From: Anaerofilum faecale
GTDB lineage: Bacteria; Bacillota; Clostridia; Oscillospirales; Ruminococcaceae
Length of the DNA stretch: 21,685 bases
Reading direction: 5' to 3'
Assembly: GCA_019114265.1 (NCBI GenBank)
Contig: DXFV01000010.1
Coordinates: 1 to 21,685 of the forward strand
Numbering within the stretch: position 1 is the first letter of the stretch; each line of letters begins with the position of its first letter. The notes under the pieces were generated by a model. It worked only from the letters and a program-made list of their open reading frames with translations. It had not been told where the DNA came from and did not search any database. Positions 7,070 to 15,324 of this stretch are shown here, one piece after another. A program made the position numbers and the translations under genes.

Positions 7070-8257
7070 ATGGGCAAGAACTTAAAAGGCAGAGAATGTG
7101 GAAAGGCTATCTGCCAAAGAAAAGACGGTAAGTACGCCGCAAGATATACCGCAAAGGACGGTTCCCGCAAGGAAAAGCATTTTGGTACGCTCCCGGAAGC
7201 TCGCAACTGGCTTGCCGATGCACAGTACGAGGATAAGCACGATGTTCACAATCCTTCCTCCGAAATGACGGTGGATTCCTGGTTTGAGTTCTGGATCACC
7301 CATCTGATTGCAGATCTGGCACCCAATACCAAGAGAAATTACAGGGAACGGTATCGAGTGAACATCCAGCCGGTCATCGGAAGTATGCGCTTGTGTGATG
7401 TCAAACCGATGCATTGCAAGATCGTTCTGAACAAGATGGAAGCAACTTATGCAGGTTCTACCATCCGTCAGGCGTATATTGCGATGGGAACCATGTTCCG
7501 TGCAGCAGTCATGAACGATATGCTCATCAAGCATCCCATGGACGGAGTTCGTTTTTCAAAGCCGGTCCGTGCTGTGGATGACATTAAGTTCCTGACCGTA
7601 GAAGAACAGGCAGCTTTTCTGGAAACCGCAAAGCGATCTCACAATTACAGGCAGTATGTACTGCTGTTGGAGACCGGGCTGCGGACTTCGGAAATGATCG
7701 GGTTGACCTGGGATTCTATTGACTGGAAAAAGCGGACGCTGACCGTCAGCAAAACGCTGGAATACCGCCATAGTGAAGGAATCTGGCGTGCCGGTCCTCC
7801 CAAAACCAATAGCAGCTACCGCACCATTCCGCTGACAACCCGTGCATACGATGTATTAAAATCGTGCTACGAAGAACGTCACACCCGCAAAGAATCAGAA
7901 CTGCTGTCTCAAATTCTGGAATATGTGGATCGCCGTACCGGAGAGACCCAGTATCTCTGTATGAGAGATTTGGTGTTTATCAATTATCGTACCGGAGAAC
8001 CTGCCAAAAACAGTTCCTATGACACGCATTTGTACAAACTCTGCGATGAGGCTAAGATCAAGCGGTTTTGTATGCACGCCCTGAGACACACCTATGCGAC
8101 CCGTGCGATTGAAAGCGGAGTGCTGCCGAAAGTCCTGCAAAGGCTGCTCGGTCATTCCAGCATCAAAACAACCATGGACCGCTATGTCCATGTCACGGAT
8201 GATTCCCTGACCAACGCCATCAAACAGTTTGAGCAAAACACCAGTCTGGCAAGTTAA
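7070..8257 (+). CDS. int: Tyrosine recombinase/integrase
   Basis: 395 residues from ATG 7070, chosen because AAGGAAAGGAG (7051-7061) lies 8 bp upstream; the frame is open further upstream but without a site. Residues 5-50 form the arm-type DNA-binding (AP2-like) domain of Tn916/lambda-type integrases (RKDGKYAARYTAKDG). Residues about 63-160 are the SAM-like core-binding domain. The catalytic domain follows with R205 (TGLRTSEMIGLTW), H336-x-x-R339 (HALRHTYATR), H362 (LLGHSSI) and the nucleophile Y372 (MDRYVHV). All are intact, so the enzyme should be active. It is the last gene of the element, next to the right junction, and integrates the element and, with Xis, excises it. Confidence 0.96.
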   Translation: MGKNLKGRECGKAICQRKDGKYAARYTAKDGSRKEKHFGTLPEARNWLADAQYEDKHDVHNPSSEMTVDSWFEFWITHLIADLAPNTKRNYRERYRVNIQPVIGSMRLCDVKPMHCKIVLNKMEATYAGSTIRQAYIAMGTMFRAAVMNDMLIKHPMDGVRFSKPVRAVDDIKFLTVEEQAAFLETAKRSHNYRQYVLLLETGLRTSEMIGLTWDSIDWKKRTLTVSKTLEYRHSEGIWRAGPPKTNSSYRTIPLTTRAYDVLKSCYEERHTRKESELLSQILEYVDRRTGETQYLCMRDLVFINYRTGEPAKNSSYDTHLYKLCDEAKIKRFCMHALRHTYATRAIESGVLPKVLQRLLGHSSIKTTMDRYVHVTDDSLTNAIKQFEQNTSLAS

Positions 8258-8261
8258 AAAA

Positions 8262-8299
8262 TGGTGCGCTGCTGAAAAATTGGTGCGGAATTGGTGCGG
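8262..8299 (+). repeat. Three TGGTGCG direct repeats beyond the integrase stop
   Basis: TGGTGCG occurs at 8262-8268, 8281-8287 and 8292-8298; the last two are within TTGGTGCGG. They begin 5 bp after the integrase stop and lie at the element's right end. The same unit occurs in the inverted repeat upstream of the integrase. The arrangement fits arm-type integrase binding sites flanking an attachment core. Confidence 0.65.
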
Positions 8300-8364
8300 T
8301 GGACATCCCCCCAAACCCGGAAACTATTGAAAATACGAGAAAAATCAAAGGAGAATGATCATAT

Positions 8365-9477
8365 ATGAAATTAGGTATCGTGGGTCTGCCCAACGTGGGC
8401 AAGAGCACCCTGTTCAACGCCATCACCAGCACCAAGAACGCCGCCGCGGCGAACTACCCCTTCTGCACCATCGACCCCAACACCGGCGTCGTGCCCGTGC
8501 CCGACGCCCGTCTGGACAAGCTGGCCGAGATCTGGGACACCAACAAGAAAACGCCTGCCATCGTGGAATTTGTGGACATCGCCGGCCTGGTGAAGGGCGC
8601 TTCCCACGGCGAGGGCCTGGGCAATAAGTTCCTGGGCAACATCCGCGAGTGCGACGCCATCGTGCATGTGGTGCGCTGCTTTGACGGCGGCGACATCGTG
8701 CACGTGGAGGGCAGCGTGGACCCCCTGCGCGACATCGAGACCATCGACACCGAGCTGATCCTGAGCGATTTGGAGATGGTGTCCAACCGCCAGGCCCGCT
8801 TTGCCAAGGCCGCCAAGACCGGCGACAAAAAGGCGCTGGCCGCCGCCAACCTGCTGAGCGAGCTGGAGCAGCATCTGTCCGACGGCAAGAACGCCCGCAG
8901 CTTCGACTGGGACGAGAACGACGACGAGCAGATGGCGCTGCGCCGCGAGCTGGGCCTGCTGACCGCAAAGCCGGTGATCTACGCCGCCAACATGAGCGAG
9001 GACGACCTGATGGACGGCATGGAGCAGAACGCCTACTACCAGAAGGTGAAAGAGCTGGCCGCCGCCGAGGGCGCGCAGTGCATCCCCATCTGCGCCAAGA
9101 CCGAGGAGGACATCGCCGACTACACCCCCGAGGAGAAGCGCGAGTTCCTGGCCGAAATGGGCATCGAGGCCACCGGCCTGGACAACCTCATCAAGGCCAG
9201 CTACACCCTGCTGGGCCTCATCAGCTTCCTGACCGACGGCAAGAAGGAGTGCCGCGCCTGGACCATCCGCCGCGGCACCAAGGCGCCGCAGGCTGCCGGC
9301 AAGATCCACTCCGACTTCGAGCGCGGCTTTATCCGTGCCAGCGTGGTGAGCTACGACGACCTGGCCGCCTGCGATTTCAGCATGGCCAACGTGAAGGCCA
9401 AGGGCCTGCAGCGCACCGAGGGCAAGGACTATGTGGTGAAGGACGGGGACATCATCGAGTTCCTGTTCAATGTATAA
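8365..9477 (+). CDS. ychF: Redox-regulated ATPase/GTPase YchF (OLA1 family)
   Basis: 370 residues, close to the usual 363-366. The P-loop G7-LPNVGKS14 follows the N-terminal KLGIV strand. The switch motif D71-IAGL has GEGLGNKFL after it. NMSE at 209-212 replaces the NKxD motif, which explains the ATP preference known for this family. The C-terminal TGS domain runs to FLFNV with the conserved RAWTIRRGTKAPQAAGKIHSDFERGFIRA segment. YchF binds ribosomes and influences stress responses. The start has AAAGGAG 9 bp or more upstream. It is the first chromosomal gene after the element. Its stop codon sits in the ribosome binding site of the next gene, so the two are an operon. Confidence 0.97.
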   Translation: MKLGIVGLPNVGKSTLFNAITSTKNAAAANYPFCTIDPNTGVVPVPDARLDKLAEIWDTNKKTPAIVEFVDIAGLVKGASHGEGLGNKFLGNIRECDAIVHVVRCFDGGDIVHVEGSVDPLRDIETIDTELILSDLEMVSNRQARFAKAAKTGDKKALAAANLLSELEQHLSDGKNARSFDWDENDDEQMALRRELGLLTAKPVIYAANMSEDDLMDGMEQNAYYQKVKELAAAEGAQCIPICAKTEEDIADYTPEEKREFLAEMGIEATGLDNLIKASYTLLGLISFLTDGKKECRAWTIRRGTKAPQAAGKIHSDFERGFIRASVVSYDDLAACDFSMANVKAKGLQRTEGKDYVVKDGDIIEFLFNV

Positions 9478-9490
9478 GGAGGGCGCCGGA

Positions 9491-10174
9491 ATGCTGACTG
9501 CCGTGATGGGCGCGATGCCCGACGAGATCGACCAGCTGGCCGCCAGAATGGACGGCTGCACCGCCGAGACCTACGCCGGCGTGGAATATGTGAAGGGCCG
9601 TCTGGCCGGGCAGGACGTGGTGCTGTGCTGCGCCGGGATGGGCAAGGCGAACGCCGCCTCCACCGTGCAGGTGCTGGCCACCCGCTACGGCGCCGACCGC
9701 CTGATCTTTTCCGGCATTGCGGGCAACATGTCCGACAGGATCGGCGTGGGCGATGTGGTGATCGGCCGCGACGTGGTGTACCACGACGCCGAGCCGGAGA
9801 TGATCTGCCAGAGCGCGCCGTTCCTGAAAACCTTCAAAGGGGACGAGACCCTGATCGCCGCCGCCGAGGCCGCCTGCACCGCGCTGGGGGTGAAATACCT
9901 CACCGGCACCATCGCCACCGGCGACCAGTTCGTGGGCGACAGCGCCACCAAGGCCGCCATTGCCGCCAAGTGCAGCCCCGACTGTGTGGAGATGGAGGGC
10001 GCGGCGGTGTGCCAGATCGCGGCCCGCAACGGCATCCCCTGCGTGGTGCTGCGCGCGATGAGCGACAACGCCGACGAGAGCGGCCACGAGCTGCTGGTGG
10101 TGAAGAAATTCAGCATCGGCGAATACGTGGCCACCGCCACCGCCATCGTGGCCGACATGCTGGCCCGGCTGTAA
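9491..10174 (+). CDS. mtnN: 5'-methylthioadenosine/S-adenosylhomocysteine nucleosidase
   Basis: 227 residues from ATG 9491, preceded by AAGGAGGG that overlaps the ychF stop; an in-frame ATG at 9470 inside ychF is less likely. E12, E169 (VEMEGAAV) and D192 (RAMSDNAD) correspond to the catalytic Glu12/Glu174/Asp197 of the E. coli enzyme. The SGIAG loop is at 74-78. It hydrolyses MTA and SAH (and 5'-deoxyadenosine) to adenine and the thiopentose, removing inhibitors of methyltransferases and radical-SAM enzymes and feeding methionine salvage and AI-2 precursor formation. It is cytoplasmic. A terminator follows at once. Confidence 0.96.
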   Translation: MLTAVMGAMPDEIDQLAARMDGCTAETYAGVEYVKGRLAGQDVVLCCAGMGKANAASTVQVLATRYGADRLIFSGIAGNMSDRIGVGDVVIGRDVVYHDAEPEMICQSAPFLKTFKGDETLIAAAEAACTALGVKYLTGTIATGDQFVGDSATKAAIAAKCSPDCVEMEGAAVCQIAARNGIPCVVLRAMSDNADESGHELLVVKKFSIGEYVATATAIVADMLARL

Positions 10175-10191
10175 GGTCCATTCTGCATGGC

Positions 10192-10238
10192 AAAAGGCCG
10201 TGCGCCCTTGCTGTTTTGCAGGAGCGCACGGCCTTTTT
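10192..10238 (+). terminator. Rho-independent terminator after mtnN
   Basis: AAAAGGCCGTGCGC (10192-10205) pairs perfectly with 10224-10237, and a T-run follows. It lies 18 bp after the nucleosidase stop. Confidence 0.92.
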
Positions 10239-10279
10239 CTGCTGATAAAGCCTTTCACTTTGTGCAGCGGAGAGGCTGC

Positions 10280-10405
10280 GACCTCATCCGCCCCGCAAAG
10301 CGGGGCACCTTCCCAGGGGAAGGCGTTCAGGCAGGTGCAGCACCGCCAGGTTCTGTCAAAGGCTTCCCATTGGAGGGAAGCTGTCGCCGCAGGCGACGGA
10401 TGGGG
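10280..10405. repeat. Pair of short palindromic intergenic repeats (CCTCATCCG family)
   Basis: ACCTCATCCGCCCCGC AAAG CGGGGCACCTTCCC and, in the opposite orientation, AAGGCTTCCC...GGGAAGCTGTCGCCGCAGGCGACGGATGG belong to the same family as the repeats at 17996-18270. The unit consists of CTCATCCG, a small variable hairpin, and a second CTTCCC...GGGAAG hairpin. The rest of the 10239-10437 gap holds no gene. Confidence 0.7.
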
Positions 10406-10437
10406 GGAATGCTTTCGGACTGCACAAGCTATCCCCT

Positions 10438-11943
10438 TTATAGGCGGCGGAACACCTGCCGCAGCGCCGCGCAGACGCGCGGCATGCTGCCCGCCGCACA
10501 CACCAGCATCAGCGGCACAAAGTTGGTCACATAGCGGGCGCTGCTCTCCCACATCATCAAAAACAGCGCCAGCCCAAACACACACAGCCAGGGAGCCATC
10601 CCCTCGCCCTTTTCCCGTCCGGGCAGCACCGCCCCCGCCACCATCAGCAGCGCGACGACCAGATACACGCCGTTGCAGAGGGTCTGGTAGGTTTTGTAGT
10701 GCTCGCCGCCGTACAGCACCCACTGGTGCAGCGGGCGGGAGGTGACCGGGCGGTCATCGAGGAAATCCGAGACCGCCAGCGTACCGTCGCCAAAATCGAC
10801 CGCCAGCTTGCGCTCCCACAGGTCTGCCAGCCCGCTCACGCCCAGTGCGGACACGCGGCGGCCGATCTCCTCTTTCAGGGCCTCGTCGCGGGCGGCGGTG
10901 TCGGTGAAGGAACGGGTCAAGTCGTAGTCGGCGGCGCTGTATCCGCCGTTGCCCTGCAGGCCCATCATCACCCAGTGCAGGGTGGGGGTGGCGTACAGCT
11001 CTGCTTTCCGGGGGTCGAGGTGGGAAGTCATCCAGGCGGAAAACACGCCCTGCACCCCCATACACACAGCCAGCAGGCAGGCCGCCGTCACGGCCGCGCG
11101 GCGCAGACGCCGCATGCACAGCAGCACGATCACCAGCGCCACCGCCGTGATCGCCACCGTGCCTTTGATCAGCGTGCCCACCGCCACCGCCGCGCAGCAG
11201 CCGCCCAGCCAGAGCACGCGGGACCGGCGGCCGGCCGCGCGCTGCATGCGCAGAAAGCAATACAGCCCCAGCACCGGGAACAGCATCGACAAAAAGTCGG
11301 TGTAGAAGGCCGCGCCTGCCAGATAAAACGGCGGCATCAGCAAAAACAGGCACAGGCAGAACACCGCCTGCCGCATCCCCCACAGCAGGCGGCAGACCTC
11401 GCAGCCAAACCAGACCGCCGCGCTCACCAGCCCGCTGCACAAAACCGACGCCACGAAAAACGGCATGCTCTCCCCCAGCGGCCCGGTGAGGCGAAACGCA
11501 AGCGCCAGCAGCGCAAGGCCGCCGAAATTGTTGGGGAAATAGCAGAAATAATCGCCGGCACAGGTGGAGGTGGCATAGGAGGCGAAGTTCCCGGTGCGCA
11601 CCCATTCCTGCGCGCCGCCGTAGATGGCCTCGAGGTCGAAGGTGGGCTGGTATTCCAGCCGGGCGGCCAGCAGGATCTGTATCCCCGCCAGCGCCAGGCA
11701 GCCGATCGCCACCGTGCGGCGGCCGTATCGCTCCAGCCAGCCCGGGATGCGGCCCAGCGCCCTCCATACCAGTGCCAGCACCGCGCCCGCCGCCGCCATC
11801 GCGGCGAACAGCGGCAGCCGGTGCCAGCCGTGGATGCTCTTGTCGAACAGGACATAGGCGTATACCGCGCCCAGCAGCAGCGAGAACAGCAGGTAGAATG
11901 TCCCCACCGCCAGCATCGCCGCTTTTTCCGATCGGATCTTCAT
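10438..11943 (-). CDS. Multi-pass membrane protein, GT-C glycosyltransferase-like
   Basis: 501 residues from the ATG at 11943, which has AGGGGAG upstream; the longer frame to 11979 runs into the gltX terminator. Roughly ten or more hydrophobic segments span the protein (for example residues 10-33, 45-61, 78-95, then many to the end). The first extracytoplasmic loop has TFDLEAIYGGAQEW (D103) and later YFCYFPNNFGG, resembling the loop-1 acidic motif and YF-PNN pattern of lipid-linked-sugar GT-C/PMT-type enzymes. Such proteins transfer sugars from polyprenyl carriers on the outer face of the membrane. The substrate is unknown. The family call is by pattern only. Confidence 0.75.
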   Translation of the reverse strand: MKIRSEKAAMLAVGTFYLLFSLLLGAVYAYVLFDKSIHGWHRLPLFAAMAAAGAVLALVWRALGRIPGWLERYGRRTVAIGCLALAGIQILLAARLEYQPTFDLEAIYGGAQEWVRTGNFASYATSTCAGDYFCYFPNNFGGLALLALAFRLTGPLGESMPFFVASVLCSGLVSAAVWFGCEVCRLLWGMRQAVFCLCLFLLMPPFYLAGAAFYTDFLSMLFPVLGLYCFLRMQRAAGRRSRVLWLGGCCAAVAVGTLIKGTVAITAVALVIVLLCMRRLRRAAVTAACLLAVCMGVQGVFSAWMTSHLDPRKAELYATPTLHWVMMGLQGNGGYSAADYDLTRSFTDTAARDEALKEEIGRRVSALGVSGLADLWERKLAVDFGDGTLAVSDFLDDRPVTSRPLHQWVLYGGEHYKTYQTLCNGVYLVVALLMVAGAVLPGREKGEGMAPWLCVFGLALFLMMWESSARYVTNFVPLMLVCAAGSMPRVCAALRQVFRRL

Positions 11944-11962
11944 GACTTTCTCCCCTCTTGAC

Positions 11963-11992
11963 AAAAACAGGGCCGGCAATGCACCGACCCTG
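11963..11992 (-). terminator. Rho-independent terminator of the glnS-gltX operon
   Basis: On the minus strand CAGGGTCGG (11992-11984) pairs with CCGGCCCTG (11976-11968, one G-U pair), followed by TTTTT (11967-11963). It lies 18 bp beyond the gltX stop and just before the ribosome binding site of the next minus-strand gene. That gene therefore depends on read-through or on its own promoter. Confidence 0.85.
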
Positions 11993-12009
11993 CTTGTTTG
12001 TACTGCGAT

Positions 12010-13458
12010 TTAGAGTTTGGCGCGGCCGGCTTTCAGGCGGGCGAGGCTCTCTTCTTTGCCCAAAATCTCCATCAGCTCGGTGGCGCCGCCGGGGGTGACC
12101 GGCACGCCTGCCACCGCGATGCGCACCGCCCACATCACAGCGCCGCTCTTGACGCCCAGATCGGCGGCCACCTGCTTGAGCAGCTCAAACAGGGCGTCGC
12201 CCTGCCAGTTCTCGCAGTCTTCCAGCGCCGGGATGGCGGCGTCCAGGATGGCGGCGCAGCTCTCCGGGGTGGTCTTGTTCTTCTTGTTGGCATAGAGCGC
12301 GGTGTCGTAGTCCGGCAGAGCGGCCAGAAAGCCGATCTTCTCGGGGATCTCGCTGAACACCGACACGCGGGTGTGCAGAAGGCGCGCCACCGCCGTTTTG
12401 TCGGCGATGCTGGGGATGGCGGCGTTTAGATAGGGCATCGCCTTTTCCAGGAAGGCCTCGAAGGGCATCTTCTTGATGTACTCGCCGTTGAACCACAGCA
12501 GCTTGTCGTAGTCGAACACCGACGGCGACTTGTTGATGGCCGCGATGCTGAACTGCTCTTTCAGGCTGTCCAGCGTGAAGAATTCCTCGTTGGTCTCCTT
12601 GGGGCACCAGCCCAGCAGGGCGATGTAGTTCACGATCGCCTCGGGCAGATAGCCGCTGTTCACCAGGTCCTGGAAGCTCACCGCGCCGTGCCGCTTGGAC
12701 AGCTTGGAGACGTTGCCCTCGGCGTCCTTGCCCATCAGCAGGGGCAGATGGCAGTAGACCGGGCGCTCCCAGCCGAAGGCGTCGTACAGCAGCACATACT
12801 TGGGGGTGCTGGTGAGGTACTCGCTGCCGCGCACCACATGGGTGACGCCCATCAGATGGTCGTCCACCACATGGGCGAAGTTGTAGGTGGGGTAGCCGTC
12901 GGCCTTGATGAGGATCTGGTCCTGCAGCTGGCTGTTCTCCATGCTGATCTCGCCGAACACCTCGTCCACATAGCTGGTGGTGCCCTCCAGCGGCATCTTC
13001 TGGCGGATGACGTAGGGCATACCGGCGGCGAGGTTTGCCTGCACGGTGGCCTCGTCGAGGTCGCGGCAGTGGCGGTCGTAGCCGCCGAAACCGTCGTTCT
13101 CCTTCAGGGCCGCCAGGCGCTCGGGGGTGCAGAAGCAGTAGTAGGCGTCGCCGCTGGCGATCAGCTGTCTGGCGTACTCCATATAGATGGGCTTGCGCTC
13201 GCTCTGGATATAGGGGCCGTGCTCGCCGCCCACGAGGGGGCCTTCGTCGTAGTCCAGGCCGGTCTGGGCCAGGGTGCTGAGGATCACGTCCACCGCGCCC
13301 TCCACCAGGCGCTCCTGGTCGGTGTCCTCGATGCGCACGATGAATCTGCCGCCCTGGCTCTTGGCGATCAGGTAGGAATACAGCGCGGTGCGCAGGTTGC
13401 CGATGTGCATATAGCCGGTGGGGCTGGGGGCAAAACGGGTTACAACAGTTTTGGCCAT
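12010..13458 (-). CDS. gltX: Glutamyl-tRNA synthetase
   Basis: 482 residues, the normal size. The class I HIGH motif appears as PSPTGYMHIGN (H18-N21) and the KMSKS motif as K252-LSKR. The FAPSPTG opening and RIEDTD segment (42-47) are typical of GluRS rather than GlnRS. C108-x-C110 may be part of the zinc site found in many bacterial GluRS enzymes. It charges tRNA-Glu with glutamate for translation and, in many bacteria, for tetrapyrrole synthesis. The start is preceded by AAAGGAG. It lies 21 bp after glnS, in one operon. Confidence 0.97.
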   Translation of the reverse strand: MAKTVVTRFAPSPTGYMHIGNLRTALYSYLIAKSQGGRFIVRIEDTDQERLVEGAVDVILSTLAQTGLDYDEGPLVGGEHGPYIQSERKPIYMEYARQLIASGDAYYCFCTPERLAALKENDGFGGYDRHCRDLDEATVQANLAAGMPYVIRQKMPLEGTTSYVDEVFGEISMENSQLQDQILIKADGYPTYNFAHVVDDHLMGVTHVVRGSEYLTSTPKYVLLYDAFGWERPVYCHLPLLMGKDAEGNVSKLSKRHGAVSFQDLVNSGYLPEAIVNYIALLGWCPKETNEEFFTLDSLKEQFSIAAINKSPSVFDYDKLLWFNGEYIKKMPFEAFLEKAMPYLNAAIPSIADKTAVARLLHTRVSVFSEIPEKIGFLAALPDYDTALYANKKNKTTPESCAAILDAAIPALEDCENWQGDALFELLKQVAADLGVKSGAVMWAVRIAVAGVPVTPGGATELMEILGKEESLARLKAGRAKL

Positions 13459-13479
13459 GTGTGGTTCTCCTTTCGTCCG

Positions 13480-15147
13480 TCAGCCCAGGGTCTTGGAAAA
13501 GCTGTCCTTCAGGGTGACGATGCGGTTATAGGTGCCGGGGTGCTTGGAATCGGGGGTGAAGTAGCCCATGCGGACGAACTGGAACCGCTCGCCCGGCTGC
13601 GCGCCCTCCAGGCAGGCTTCCAGCTTGGCGTTCGGCAGCACCTTCACCGAATCCGGGTTCAGGTAGTCGTCGTAGGTCTTGTCCTCGGGCAGCTCGCCCA
13701 TGTTCTGCTCGGTGAACAGGTTGTCGTACAGGCGGACCTCGGCGTCCACCGCGTGGGCGGCGCTGACCCAGTGGATGGTGCCGCGCACCTTGCGGCCGTC
13801 GGCGGGCATGCCGTTGCGGGTCTCGAGGTCGGCGGTGCATTTCAGCTCGACGATGCTGCCGGCCTCATCCTTCACGACCTCGTTGCACTTGACGATATAC
13901 GCGCCCATCAGGCGGACCTCGCCGTCCGGCTTGAGGCGCTGGAACTTGGGCGGGGGCACCTCGGCGAAGTCGCTGCGCTCGATCCAGACGGTGCCGCTGA
14001 AGGCGACCGGGCGGGTGGAGCTGTCGTTCGCGGCCTTGTTGGGGTTGTTGGCGACGTCGAAGTATTCCACCTGGCCTTCGGGATAGTTGGTGATGGTGAG
14101 CTTGACGGGGTCGATCACCGCCATGCGGCGCAGCGCGGTGGTCTCCAGCTCGGTGCGGATGCAGTGCTCCAGCAGGCGGTTGTCCACCAGGCTGTAGGCC
14201 TTGGCCACACCGGCGCGGCGCACGAACTCGAAGATGCTGGTGGGGGTGTAGCCGCGGCGGCGCAGGCCGCACAGGGTGGGCATGCGGGGGTCGTCCCAGC
14301 CGTCGGTGACGCCGGTCTCCACCAGCTTGCGCAGATAGCGCTTGCTCATCACGGTGTTGGTGACGTTCAGGCGGGCGAACTCGCGCTGGATGGGGAAGGG
14401 GCCCAGGTGCAGGTTGTCGATCACCCACTCGTACAGGGGGCGGTGGTTCTCAAACTCCAGGCTGCACATGCTGTGGGTGATGCCCTCGATGGCGTCCTGG
14501 ATGGGATGCGCGAAGTCGTACAGCGGATAGATGCACCACTTGTCGCCCTGGCGGTGGTGGTGTGCGCGCATGATGCGGTAGATGGCCGGGTCGCGCATGT
14601 TCATGTTGGGGCTGGCCAGGTCGATCTTGGCGCGCAGAGTCTTGCTGCCGTCGGGGAACTCGCCGGCGCGCATGCGGCGGAACAGGTCGAGGTTCTCCTC
14701 GGGGGTGCGGTCGCGGTAGGGGCTGGGACGGCTGGGCTTGCCGGCGTCCTGGCCGCGGTAGGCCTGCATCTCCTCGCGGGACAGGTCGTCCACATACGCC
14801 TTGCCCTCTTTGATCAGCAGCTCGGCGTATTCATAGCACTTGTCGAAATAGTCGCTGCCGTAGTACACGCCGCCGTTGGGGATGGCGCCCAGCCACTCCA
14901 GATCCTGCTGGATGCTGTCGACATACTCCACATCCTCGTGGGAGGGGTTGGTGTCGTCAAAGCGCAGGTTGAACTTGCCGCCGTACTGCTTGGCGATGGT
15001 GTAGTTGATGTAGATGGCCTTCGCGCTGCCGATGTGCAGATAGCCGTTGGGCTCGGGAGGGAAGCGGGTGTGGATCTCTTTCACCTTTCCCTCGGCCAGG
15101 TCGGCCTCGATGATCTCGGTCAGGAAATTGCTCATACGTTCTTCCAT
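13480..15147 (-). CDS. glnS: Glutaminyl-tRNA synthetase
   Basis: 555 residues, matching E. coli-type GlnRS (about 554). HIGH is in RFPPEPNGYLHIGSAKAI and KMSKS is in NTVMSKRYL. The two C-terminal beta-barrel anticodon-binding domains follow (NYPEGQVEYF, GTIHWVSAAHAVDAEVRLYDNLF). The FPPEPNG opening separates it from the neighbouring GluRS. It charges tRNA-Gln directly. The start ATG 15147 has AGAGGAG 6 bp upstream. The gene heads the operon with gltX. A GlnRS gene is less usual in Firmicutes, most of which use the Glu-tRNA-Gln amidotransferase route. Confidence 0.97.
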   Translation of the reverse strand: MEERMSNFLTEIIEADLAEGKVKEIHTRFPPEPNGYLHIGSAKAIYINYTIAKQYGGKFNLRFDDTNPSHEDVEYVDSIQQDLEWLGAIPNGGVYYGSDYFDKCYEYAELLIKEGKAYVDDLSREEMQAYRGQDAGKPSRPSPYRDRTPEENLDLFRRMRAGEFPDGSKTLRAKIDLASPNMNMRDPAIYRIMRAHHHRQGDKWCIYPLYDFAHPIQDAIEGITHSMCSLEFENHRPLYEWVIDNLHLGPFPIQREFARLNVTNTVMSKRYLRKLVETGVTDGWDDPRMPTLCGLRRRGYTPTSIFEFVRRAGVAKAYSLVDNRLLEHCIRTELETTALRRMAVIDPVKLTITNYPEGQVEYFDVANNPNKAANDSSTRPVAFSGTVWIERSDFAEVPPPKFQRLKPDGEVRLMGAYIVKCNEVVKDEAGSIVELKCTADLETRNGMPADGRKVRGTIHWVSAAHAVDAEVRLYDNLFTEQNMGELPEDKTYDDYLNPDSVKVLPNAKLEACLEGAQPGERFQFVRMGYFTPDSKHPGTYNRIVTLKDSFSKTLG

Positions 15148-15233
15148 GATCTACTCCTCTTGCAAACACAGAATCTTTTTCACAAAAGCCGCCGGCCGCA
15201 GCATGGGCGGCCCGATTTGCTGCATACTGTTTG

Positions 15234-15262
15234 ATTATACCTGTTTTTGGGGCGGTTTGCAA
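15234..15262 (-). promoter_or_regulatory. Sigma-70 promoter of glnS-gltX
   Basis: Read on the minus strand, TTGCAA (15262-15257), a 17-base spacer and a perfect TATAAT (15239-15234) give a consensus-like promoter. The ~80-base leader contains a GCCGCC...GGCGGC hairpin (around 15187-15211) followed by TTTTGT. No T-box sequence was seen. Confidence 0.85.
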
Positions 15263-15324
15263 ATCCTTTGGGGGAAAAATTGAAATATTCCGGGCGGCTT
15301 TGGCGTTTTCTTTTACAGACGCGC

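Larger units (their letters stand above)
1..8300 (+). mobile_element. Right part of an integrated mobilizable element (IME-like)
   Basis: The stretch holds, in order, a cargo gene, a two-gene regulatory-type operon, CHC2 primase-like and SF3 helicase genes, an oriT-like region, a MobV relaxase, an excisionase and a tyrosine integrase. Base composition is visibly lower in GC than from 8365 onward, and codon use is more mixed. The left end is outside the window. The right end is placed only approximately, between the integrase stop at 8257 and the ychF ribosome binding site near 8350. No coupling protein, VirB4-like ATPase or other mating-pair gene is visible, so self-transfer cannot be claimed. 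The strand is given by the integration and mobilization genes. Confidence 0.85.

Noticed and set aside
8258..8364. tRNA gene 3' end as integration target
   Set aside because: No tRNA-like cloverleaf or CCA-adjacent sequence is present next to the integrase gene.
8371..10723. 396- and 418-codon minus-strand open frames
   Set aside because: They mirror ychF, mtnN and part of the membrane gene; the real genes have catalytic motifs and good start sites.
15148..15233. T-box leader upstream of glnS
   Set aside because: The leader is only about 80 bases and has neither the conserved T-box sequence nor an antiterminator arrangement.
12688..15234. 848-codon plus-strand open frame
   Set aside because: It lies antisense to glnS and gltX, both with full motif sets. 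Its composition (Val, Ala, Gly, His runs) is the usual shadow of a GC-rich gene and it has no ribosome binding site.
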